Of a DNA stretch of 64,000 bases, positions 17,852-24,641 are shown piece by piece. A program made the translations under genes and the position numbers. Numbering within the stretch: position 1 is the stretch's first letter; every line of letters begins with the position of its first letter. Origin of the DNA: JBBSJT01 sp041691015. Its GTDB lineage: Bacteria; Chlamydiota; Chlamydiia; Chlamydiales; Parachlamydiaceae. The notes beneath the pieces are model-generated. The model searched no databases. It worked only from the letters and a program-made list of their open reading frames with translations, and was not told where the DNA came from. Location of the stretch: NCBI GenBank assembly GCA_041691015.1, contig JBEPVN010000001.1:1-64000 (forward strand), in the 5' to 3' direction.

Positions 17852-17887
17852 TTTATTAACCTTTTAAAATAATTTAATATGATTGCT

Positions 17888-18020
17888 CTAAAAACGGCGC
17901 AAGCTCTTTTAAGCCCTCTTCCACTCTGTGGTCTCTGTTGTAAGAAACAAATAGTGTTTATTTCTTACCACAGAGACCACAGAGTGGAAGAGGGCTTAAA
18001 AGAGCTTGCACCGCTTTTAG
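17888..18020. repeat. 133-bp near-perfect palindrome downstream of groEL
   Basis: The 60-base arms (17888-17947 and 17961-18020) are complementary at 57 positions around a 13-base loop. The central 43 bases (17933-17975) closely resemble, in inverted orientation, the centre of the palindrome at 43558-43690. It contains the GCTTGCACC motif (18004-18012). It could terminate groESL transcription and also looks like a dispersed palindromic element. Confidence 0.85.
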
Positions 18021-18035
18021 ACAGGTCTTTTAAGG

Positions 18036-19697
18036 CTACATCATACCGCCCATACCGCCCATACCACCCATACCGCCCATGCCACCCATACCGGCTTGAG
18101 CTGAAGCTTCTGATTTTGATAAAGGCTTATCTGTAATCATGGCAGCTGTTGTTAAAAGCAGTCCTCCGATGGATGCCGCATTTTTTAAAGCGCTTTTTGT
18201 GACGCGCACAGGATCAATGACCCCAGCTTTTAAAAGATCGGTAAATTCATCTGTCAGTCCGTTATATCCAAAAGCGCCTGTTGCCTCATAAATTTTCTCA
18301 GCAATTAAATTACCTTGCTTGCCGCAGTTATTAGCAATCGCAATAGCAGGAGCAAATGCTGCAGAACGGATAATGGCAACGCCGATTTGCTGATCATGTG
18401 GAAGTTTAAGGTTATCTAAACTTCTGACACATCTAAGAAGAGCAACCCCGCCTCCTGCAACAATTCCTTCTGCGACAGCAGCTCTTGTTGCATGCAAAGC
18501 ATCTTCAACGCGCGCTTTTTTCTCTTTTAGCTCAGATTCTGTTGCAGCTCCAAGATTGATGACAGCGACGCCGCCAACAAGTTTTGCTAATCTTTCTTCA
18601 AGTTTTTCTTTGTCATAAGCAGTTGTTGCTAAATTATTGATTTCATTTTTAAGTTGAGCTACACGCTTTAAAACTTCAGATTGCTCGCCAGCACCATCTA
18701 CAATCGTTGTTTCGTCTTTTCCGACTTTTATTGTCTTCGCAGTTCCAAAAACTTCTGCTCCAACGCTATCTAAGGATAGACCCACTTCTTCAGAAACTAC
18801 TGTAGCCCCTGTCAAAACAGCCATATCTTGCAGCATTGCTTTACGGCGGTCCCCAAAACCTGGTGCTTTCACTGCGCAAATAGGAAGACCCGCTTGTAGC
18901 TTATTGACAACAAGCATAGCAAGCGCTTCGCCATCGATATCATCTGCAATAATAAGAAAAGGTCTTTGTCCAGTTTCCATTGCTTTTTCCAAAATCGGCA
19001 AGATATCTTTAACGGAGGAGAGTCTTTTATCCGTAATTAAAATTGCCGGATTATGAAGTTCAGCTGTCATATTTTCCGGGTTTGTAATGAAATAGGGAGA
19101 AATATATCCCTTATCAAATTGCATACCCTCAACAACATCGAGCGTTGTGTCGATACCTTTTGCTTCTGTGACAGTGATGATGCCGTCTTTGCCGACCTTT
19201 TCCATAGCTTTTGCAATCAACGCGCCAATTTCCACATCGTTATTTGCTGAAATGGTTGCAATTTGTTTGATTTCTTCTGCCGTATTAATCGGACAAGCTA
19301 ATTTGGTAAGAGCCTCGCACATGACTTCTACTGCTTGGTCAATCCCGCGTTTAATGCTCATCGGGTTTGCGCCCGCAATGACGTTTTTGATCCCTGAAGA
19401 AACAATTTCTTCTGCTAAGACAATAGCTGTTGTTGTCCCATCTCCTGCGATATCAGATGTCTTTGCGGCGACTTCTTTTACAAGTTGCGCGCCCATGTTT
19501 TCAAATTTGTCTTTTAAGGCAATCTCTTTTGCTACTGTAACGCCGTCTTTTGTTGAAAGCGGAGATCCAAAGCCTTTGTTGATGACGACATTTCTGCCTT
19601 TTGGTCCAAGTGTGACTTTGACTGCTTTTGCAAGGGTCTTAACACCTTTATGGATAGATTTTAAAGCTTCTTCGTTAAATTGTAAGATTTTGCTCAT
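18036..19697 (-). CDS. groEL: chaperonin GroEL (60 kDa)
   Basis: It is the tetradecameric cytoplasmic folding chaperonin. The 553-residue protein has the ATP-site motif GDGTTTAIVLAEEIV (near 86), the family signature region AAVAEGIVAGGGVALLR (near 405) and the Gly-Met-rich tail GGMGGMGGM of canonical GroEL1. It lies 30 bases after groES in one operon. This is the canonical copy; the divergent extra GroELs known in chlamydiae are not in this window. Confidence 0.98.
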   Translation of the reverse strand: MSKILQFNEEALKSIHKGVKTLAKAVKVTLGPKGRNVVINKGFGSPLSTKDGVTVAKEIALKDKFENMGAQLVKEVAAKTSDIAGDGTTTAIVLAEEIVSSGIKNVIAGANPMSIKRGIDQAVEVMCEALTKLACPINTAEEIKQIATISANNDVEIGALIAKAMEKVGKDGIITVTEAKGIDTTLDVVEGMQFDKGYISPYFITNPENMTAELHNPAILITDKRLSSVKDILPILEKAMETGQRPFLIIADDIDGEALAMLVVNKLQAGLPICAVKAPGFGDRRKAMLQDMAVLTGATVVSEEVGLSLDSVGAEVFGTAKTIKVGKDETTIVDGAGEQSEVLKRVAQLKNEINNLATTAYDKEKLEERLAKLVGGVAVINLGAATESELKEKKARVEDALHATRAAVAEGIVAGGGVALLRCVRSLDNLKLPHDQQIGVAIIRSAAFAPAIAIANNCGKQGNLIAEKIYEATGAFGYNGLTDEFTDLLKAGVIDPVRVTKSALKNAASIGGLLLTTAAMITDKPLSKSEASAQAGMGGMGGMGGMGGMGGMM

Positions 19698-19727
19698 GTG
19701 TGATTCCTTTAGATGAAGATTTAAATA

Positions 19728-20027
19728 TTAATTTGATAAAATTCCAAGAATATCGTCTTCTGACATGATCAGATATTCTTCATCATTGTTTTCTGTATTT
19801 TTAACTTCTGTACCGGAATAGGCGCTAAATAGTACGATGTCGTTTGGTTTTACATGCATTTCATCGCGTGTGCCATTTTCATTTAATTTTCCGTTCCCTA
19901 CAGCTAAAACCACACCTTCTTTTGGTTTTTCTTTTGCTGTTTCCGGTAAAAGAATTCCACCTTTTGTCGTTTTAGCTTTTGATCTTTGGATCAAGACGCG
20001 ATTGCCAAGCGGTTTAATATTTTTCAT
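19728..20027 (-). CDS. groES: co-chaperonin GroES (10 kDa)
   Basis: It caps the GroEL cage. The 99 residues from the ATG at 20027 have an N-terminal KPLGNRVLIQRSKAKTTKGG (signature with mobile loop) and the C-terminal SEDDILGIL. This ATG is chosen over one at 20060 because AGGAG lies 8 bases before it and the extra 11 residues are not family-like. It is the first gene of groESL, behind the promoter at 20063-20091 and the CIRCE-like operator at 20110-20136. Confidence 0.97.
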   Translation of the reverse strand: MKNIKPLGNRVLIQRSKAKTTKGGILLPETAKEKPKEGVVLAVGNGKLNENGTRDEMHVKPNDIVLFSAYSGTEVKNTENNDEEYLIMSEDDILGILSN

Positions 20028-20062
20028 AGTGTGTACTCCTTGAAAATGTGTGTGAATCATTG

Positions 20063-20091
20063 ATTTTATTTGAGGATCTGTTATCTGTCAA
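20063..20091 (-). promoter_or_regulatory. groESL promoter
   Basis: On the minus strand, TTGACA (20091-20086) and TAAAAT (20068-20063) are separated by 17 bases, a near-consensus housekeeping promoter. Transcription would start about 30 bases before the groES ATG. Confidence 0.7.
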
Positions 20092-20109
20092 GTAGGAAGC
20101 ATGCATTTT

Positions 20110-20136
20110 TTAGCAGATTGCTGTTTTGAGTGCTAA
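20110..20136. promoter_or_regulatory. CIRCE-like HrcA operator
   Basis: TTAGCAGAT, nine bases, then GAGTGCTAA matches the CIRCE element (TTAGCACTC-N9-GAGTGCTAA). One arm is perfect and the other matches at 6 of 9 positions. It lies upstream of the groESL -35 box, so the HrcA repressor could control groESL from here. Its edge touches the stop codon of the preceding gene. Confidence 0.75.
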
Positions 20137-21089
20137 GCAGTATCCCAACCAAAAGGAATCACATCCTTAATATGATCCGCCTTTTGTCTTAACATCATTA
20201 AGCGGTCAAAACCGACCGCAACTCCGCAACAATCCGGAAGTCCCTCTTCCAAAGCCTTTAAAAAATATTCATCTACCGGCAATTCATTTTTGTTAAGAAG
20301 CGCTCGCTCTTCATTTGATTTAATAAATCGGTTTCTTTGTTCTTTTGCATCTACAAGCTCATGATAGCCATTGCAAAGCTCAATCCCTCGATAATAAATT
20401 TCAAATCTCTCAGCGACAACTTCACCTTTTATTTGCAAAGTTTTAGCAAGGGCTGCTTGCGATGCAGGATAATGGTATAGGGTTTGAATCCCATCTTTCC
20501 CAAGTTCCTTTTCAATTTTGAGCCCCATGATCAAATTGAGAAGCGCATCTTTTCCTTCATGAATAATATCGGGGTAAAAAGGAATTTTGTTTTCACTTAA
20601 ATAATTCAAAAGATTTTCTTTAGTAATTCGCAAGTAATCAATCTCCGCATACTTTAAAAAAGCTTCTCTGTAAGTGATTCTGGATGTCTTCAAATTTCCA
20701 ATAAATAATTTGATAAAGTCATTTGTTTCTTCAATCATTTCATCAAGAGTAAAATTTAAACGATACCATTCTGCCATCATGAATTCCGGATTATGTTTAT
20801 TTCCGAGATCCTCGTCCCGAAAAACATGAGAAAGCTGATAAATATCATTTGATCCCAAACTCAAAAGCCTCTTCATGCCATATTCTGGAGATGAATGCAG
20901 GTAGCGTGTTTCTTCTTTTAAGTAGAGAGCTAACATTAAGTCTATATGAGTATCTATGGAGGCATATTTTGTGATGATAGGGCAGTCGACTTCCATCACA
21001 GCTCTTTCAAAAAAGAAATCGCGGGCTTTTTTTAACATTAAAGCCCGGTCATGAAGAGTATTTAACTTAAGAGGAGACGCGTGAGACAT
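20133..21089 (-). CDS. epmA: EpmA-like elongation factor P lysyltransferase (GenX/PoxA)
   Basis: It is a class II lysyl-tRNA synthetase paralogue without an anticodon-binding domain, expected to attach (R)-beta-lysine to EF-P. It has 318 residues from the ATG at 21089. The class II motif 2 (HVFRDEDLGNKHNPEFMMAEW) is split by the DLGNKHNPEF loop, and motif 3 is GVAVGFDRLMML near the C-terminus. The start lies 23 bases inside the efp gene; an in-frame ATG at 21170 would extend the overlap and is less likely. The direct pairing with efp supports the substrate. Confidence 0.88.
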   Translation of the reverse strand: MSHASPLKLNTLHDRALMLKKARDFFFERAVMEVDCPIITKYASIDTHIDLMLALYLKEETRYLHSSPEYGMKRLLSLGSNDIYQLSHVFRDEDLGNKHNPEFMMAEWYRLNFTLDEMIEETNDFIKLFIGNLKTSRITYREAFLKYAEIDYLRITKENLLNYLSENKIPFYPDIIHEGKDALLNLIMGLKIEKELGKDGIQTLYHYPASQAALAKTLQIKGEVVAERFEIYYRGIELCNGYHELVDAKEQRNRFIKSNEERALLNKNELPVDEYFLKALEEGLPDCCGVAVGFDRLMMLRQKADHIKDVIPFGWDTA

Positions 21090-21639
21090 ATTCACCGGTT
21101 CTTGTGTCCACTTTAACAATTTCGCCCTCGTCAATGAAAATAGGGATCTGAATTTTAGCGCCGCTTTCAACAGTTGCAGGCTTTAAAACACGTCCGGAAG
21201 CAGTATCTCCTCTTGCGCCTGGATTTGTTTCTGTGATGCGCATTTCCATAAATGTCGGCGGCTCAACGCTAACTGGAACTCCATTATAAAACACGATGTC
21301 ATACATGCGGTCATCCATTAGCCATTGTGCATTGTCGCCAATATTTGCAAGAGGAATTTTGACTTGTTCAAAAGATTTTTCATCCATAAAAATTGCGCCG
21401 TCAGCTTCTTTGTAAAGCATGCGCATTTCAGCTTCGGCAACATCTGCCACATTCACTTTATCGCCGGATTTAAAAGTTTTCTCAATGGAACGTCCTGAAA
21501 TTAGGTGTTTAATACGCACTCTATTAAAGGCCTGGCCTTTGCCCGGTTTAACAAATTCATTAGTGACAATAGTGTAGGGCTGTCCTTCCACTTCGATTTT
21601 GAGACCCGATTTAAATTCATTTGTGCTAACTTGCGCCAT
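21067..21639 (-). CDS. efp: translation elongation factor P
   Basis: It relieves ribosome stalling at proline runs. The 190-residue protein has three beta-barrel domains. The tip loop KPGKGQAF carries Lys34, the residue that EpmA-type enzymes modify, and the C-terminal signature VDTRTGEYVSRV is present. It is followed by the overlapping epmA-like gene, so substrate and modifying enzyme are made from one message. The K34 type loop agrees with the lysylation pathway. Confidence 0.96.
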   Translation of the reverse strand: MAQVSTNEFKSGLKIEVEGQPYTIVTNEFVKPGKGQAFNRVRIKHLISGRSIEKTFKSGDKVNVADVAEAEMRMLYKEADGAIFMDEKSFEQVKIPLANIGDNAQWLMDDRMYDIVFYNGVPVSVEPPTFMEMRITETNPGARGDTASGRVLKPATVESGAKIQIPIFIDEGEIVKVDTRTGEYVSRVSS

Positions 21640-21774
21640 AAAAAATCCTAAAAAGTTAATTTTGTAAATTTGTCACTATAGCATACTTCATTTTTCACTG
21701 TCTAGGCAGATTTTAAAGTTTGTTTTTTTTAAAATTGATGATATATTATTAGTTTAATTAATAATAGGTAACAT

Positions 21775-23241
21775 ATGAATCCATTACTTCTTAAGTTAAA
21801 TGCAGAAAAAGAAATTTTATTACAAAAGCATGAGCAAAGTAAGAATAATATGGATTTTGCTTTGAGTATTTTAAAAGGGGCAGCTTGTGTTAGCACATAT
21901 TTAACGGGTGTTATGGGATTTGTTGGTTATTTTCGTAGGTTTAGAGATTTGAGCCGGATTGTCCCAATAGTCTCTGGAAGTTTACTTACCGGATTTATCT
22001 GTTTTGCCATTCACACGATCAAAAAAGTTTCGAAGCATCAAGTTATAAGCGATGATATTGTAAAAATCGATAAACAGATTAGCGACATTTATTTATGGCA
22101 AAACAGCATGTTACGGGGGAAAATATCAGCTCATAAAACATATCGGCGCCAAATTCGTAACAAGAAAGAACTTTTGGATTGCGATATAAAAATACTGGCA
22201 AGTCAGATTTTTGCTTTAAGATTTGAAAATGAAAGACTTAAAAGCGCATTGACAAATGGGACTAAAGAAGAGCAAGAGTTAGTAGAAATTGAGGAATTTG
22301 CCATATCATTTACCTGCAAAAAAGTCGAAAAAGAGAGTTTGGAATCATTATTTTTAAACGAAGATTCTTGCATTGAATTTACAAGTAAGCAGTATGAAAG
22401 TCTTAAAAGACTAGATTATTTTAAAAAAATCTTGGATTGGGAAAATACCCATACAGAAACTCCGACAAGATTAGAATTATTGACCTATAATATGAATCTC
22501 TTCATCATTTTAGACAGCAATAATAAATTCTTCTTAAAAAATGTCGTACGATGCGAAAGAAATTTGACTTGCGATTTTGTAGCATTAAAACATATGGACA
22601 AAAAAATTATTCAAACCGGTATTGATTATGTCATAGAAAATATCGAATACGTCCATGAAATCGGAGCTCTTTCTTTGCTATCTTTTTTTGAAGAACTATT
22701 AATCGAGAATATCCAGCTTTCAACTGAAAATATAGAAATGGTTGAGTTGTTATTGAGGTTTAGCCAAAAATTAGGACTGCAAAAAATTTTATCTCATTTA
22801 ATCAGTTTTTTTTGTTCTAATCGAACAAGTGAAAATGTGTTACAACTTATTGATCAAATTCAAGATAAGATTTATCTTACCCATATGGATTCAAGAACAT
22901 TTACAAAAGATTATTTTCCTCTGCTTCAAGACAAAATAGAGATAGAAAGTCTTGCAATATATGCGTCTTCTAGTTTACTGACAAATTCTAATGATTTTTG
23001 GAAAGTAAAAAAAGTAATTATTTATACTATAATAATTGATCCTGGCTTTTTTAAAAATTTGCAGTATTATGTTTCATTTGAATCTGTTAAAACAATTGAT
23101 TTCTCATACCCTTTATCATGCTATAAAAAAGAGGGGTTTGGTTTCTATGGTTTTAGTTACGAAGATTGCGAAAACGTTTTTGCAGAGGCCGGTTTTGTAA
23201 GAGAAAATGAAAATATAAATATTTTTACAAGAAACACTTAA
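21775..23241 (+). CDS. Inc-like hairpin membrane protein, unknown
   Basis: I do not recognise this 488-residue protein as a named family. Near the N-terminus it has two close hydrophobic segments (about 28-48 and 61-80) joined by a short basic loop RRFRDLSR. This bilobed hairpin is typical of chlamydial inclusion-membrane proteins. A coiled-coil stretch (about 95-165) follows. The region around 175-345 resembles a degenerate BTB/POZ-plus-BACK arrangement (FTSKQYESLKRLDYFKKIL, then long helices). The C-terminal 120 residues are alpha/beta and may be an LRR-like remnant. It has its own upstream AT-rich promoter region. Confidence 0.55.
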   Translation: MNPLLLKLNAEKEILLQKHEQSKNNMDFALSILKGAACVSTYLTGVMGFVGYFRRFRDLSRIVPIVSGSLLTGFICFAIHTIKKVSKHQVISDDIVKIDKQISDIYLWQNSMLRGKISAHKTYRRQIRNKKELLDCDIKILASQIFALRFENERLKSALTNGTKEEQELVEIEEFAISFTCKKVEKESLESLFLNEDSCIEFTSKQYESLKRLDYFKKILDWENTHTETPTRLELLTYNMNLFIILDSNNKFFLKNVVRCERNLTCDFVALKHMDKKIIQTGIDYVIENIEYVHEIGALSLLSFFEELLIENIQLSTENIEMVELLLRFSQKLGLQKILSHLISFFCSNRTSENVLQLIDQIQDKIYLTHMDSRTFTKDYFPLLQDKIEIESLAIYASSSLLTNSNDFWKVKKVIIYTIIIDPGFFKNLQYYVSFESVKTIDFSYPLSCYKKEGFGFYGFSYEDCENVFAEAGFVRENENINIFTRNT

Positions 23242-23264
23242 AAGTAAACAAATGGATTTAAATT

Positions 23265-23465
23265 ATGTGGCCAAAATCTTATAAAGATTACCCAAAAGAT
23301 CAAGATCTAATTAAGTATCAGGTGGAACCTCAAAAAGGTATTACCGGTTGTGAGATGCATGAATTTAATGGTTGGGGCTTGTCCTACCATAGGCATAAGA
23401 AAAAAAAGCCCGGCTTCCTGCGCAATTTATTTGGAAAATTTTCCAGGCTCTTCAATAAAAACTAA
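23265..23465 (+). CDS. small basic hypothetical protein
   Basis: The 66-residue protein starts 23 bases after the Inc-like gene. The C-terminal third is strongly basic (HRHKKKKPGFLRNLFGKF, then SRLFNKN) and would form an amphipathic helix suited to binding membrane or nucleic acid. The N-terminus is Tyr/Lys/Pro-rich. I find no family resemblance. It may be translated from the same mRNA as the upstream gene. A long palindrome follows directly. Confidence 0.45.
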   Translation: MWPKSYKDYPKDQDLIKYQVEPQKGITGCEMHEFNGWGLSYHRHKKKKPGFLRNLFGKFSRLFNKN

Positions 23466-23473
23466 TAATTTAA

Positions 23474-23566
23474 GGAGTCAGGCTTGACAGTATGACAGTT
23501 TTTTTAAACCCTTACGGTATAAGTATTGAGGGTAAAAAAAACTGTCATACTGTCAAGCCTGACTCC
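23474..23566. repeat. palindromic repeat element, family A copy 1
   Basis: It is a 93-base palindrome with arms of about 32 bases opening GGAGTCAGGCTTGACAG and closing with the reverse complement. The centre is nearly the same as that of the copy at 30625-30727. The two copies differ at the fourth stem base pair (A-T here, G-C there), with both arms changed together. The sequence resembles REP-type elements that can be moved by RAYT (IS200-like) transposases; no transposase gene is in this window. Confidence 0.88.
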
Positions 23567-23643
23567 GGACCCTGTCTGATTCCGATTCCATCTCTTCGAA
23601 GCTTCGCTCTGGATTCTCGCTTTTAAGTTGAAAATTGCTTAAA

Positions 23644-24006
23644 CTAGAGTTGTTTTTTTATATCTACAAACAACTCCATAACCATATTAGAAAGCTTTTC
23701 ATTAATTTCTCTTTTTTTTATCGGATCTTTAAGTTTTATATCTACAAGTTCTTTGATCCCAAAAGCTTTTTCCCTACTTATTTGTATTGGCTTTTTCTCT
23801 TCTTCAGATTGAGTATTTTTAGATTTTAACGGATAGTGGTGGAAGCGGCTAATATGGTCAGCTGTACCAGTATCATGTAAGTCTAATTTCATAGATTCAA
23901 TAATCACACACCAAAAATCTGGTAGGGTTGATGGTCCAGATGGGGAAAGATGACTTGCTTTGTAGCAAAATCCTTCGACGTAAACTGTATTAGTTGTCAT
24001 GCTCAT
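23644..24006 (-). CDS. small accessory protein, paralogue of the gene at 24167
   Basis: The 120-residue hypothetical protein has an N-terminus (MSMTTNTVYVEGF, then SMKLDLHDTG) that matches its neighbour at 24167-24616 (MSITTNPDYVEAIW, then SMKLAINDDG). Both end in a charged helical region with KDP and a Leu-rich tail. The middle is shorter here, as if the 150-residue form were ancestral. It has no signal peptide, membrane segment or known motif. It is a lineage-specific pair inserted between efp and mfd; function unknown. Confidence 0.5.
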   Translation of the reverse strand: MSMTTNTVYVEGFCYKASHLSPSGPSTLPDFWCVIIESMKLDLHDTGTADHISRFHHYPLKSKNTQSEEEKKPIQISREKAFGIKELVDIKLKDPIKKREINEKLSNMVMELFVDIKKQL

Positions 24007-24166
24007 TCTATTATTACCTTTAGATTAAATTTTAATTTCTTAAATATTAATCTAATTGTTAATAATTTCCAAGAGAGAAATTGTGTTTTTATACTTTCAA
24101 ACAATTTCTTAACAATAATAGAAAGCTCTGTAATAATCCAGCAAAACGTTCTGCTTTTAAATATCT

Positions 24167-24616
24167 TTAAATTAATGGTTTTATGTTTTCAAATAGCTTC
24201 TGGATTAATGGGGCAAGCTTAGCTTTAGCTTCTTCTCTTATATCTATCGATGCATTAAAAAGATATTCATGACTAAGTGCCTTGATTTTTTCTGCAGGAT
24301 CTTTTAAGACTAAAACTTGTTTTTCGGCTTCTTTATCTTTTTTCTCCATAATATCAAGGAAGACTAAAAAGACGTCTTTAGGAGATGTAGCTATATTTTT
24401 TTTTTTCATGTCGTCGTTATATTCCTTCATGGCGTCATGGGCAAGTTTTGATCCAACTCGTGTGTTACTAAGAGATCCGTCATCATTTATTGCTAATTTC
24501 ATTGAAGGAATGTATATTTGTTTAAATTCATTACGGGAATAATCAAAACTTAAATGAGGAGGCTTAGCCACATACCAAATAGCTTCTACGTAATCTGGGT
24601 TTGTTGTGATACTCAT
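24167..24616 (-). CDS. small accessory protein, paralogue of the gene at 23644
   Basis: The 149-residue hypothetical protein has a beta-rich N-terminal half (about 1-50) and a long charged helical half (about 60-149) rich in Lys and Glu. It shares its first 50 residues with the protein at 23644-24006. GAGTTCC before the ATG (24617-24625, read on the minus strand as AAGGAGTTCCTC) gives a strong ribosome binding site. No known domain is visible. A cytoplasmic or secreted effector role is possible but unsupported. Confidence 0.55.
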   Translation of the reverse strand: MSITTNPDYVEAIWYVAKPPHLSFDYSRNEFKQIYIPSMKLAINDDGSLSNTRVGSKLAHDAMKEYNDDMKKKNIATSPKDVFLVFLDIMEKKDKEAEKQVLVLKDPAEKIKALSHEYLFNASIDIREEAKAKLAPLIQKLFENIKPLI

Positions 24617-24641
24617 GAGGAACTCCTTAATAAAATTTTTG

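Noticed and set aside
19147..19716. 189-residue open frame opposite groEL
   Set aside because: It is antisense to a highly conserved gene, its composition mirrors groEL codons, and it has no ribosome binding site.
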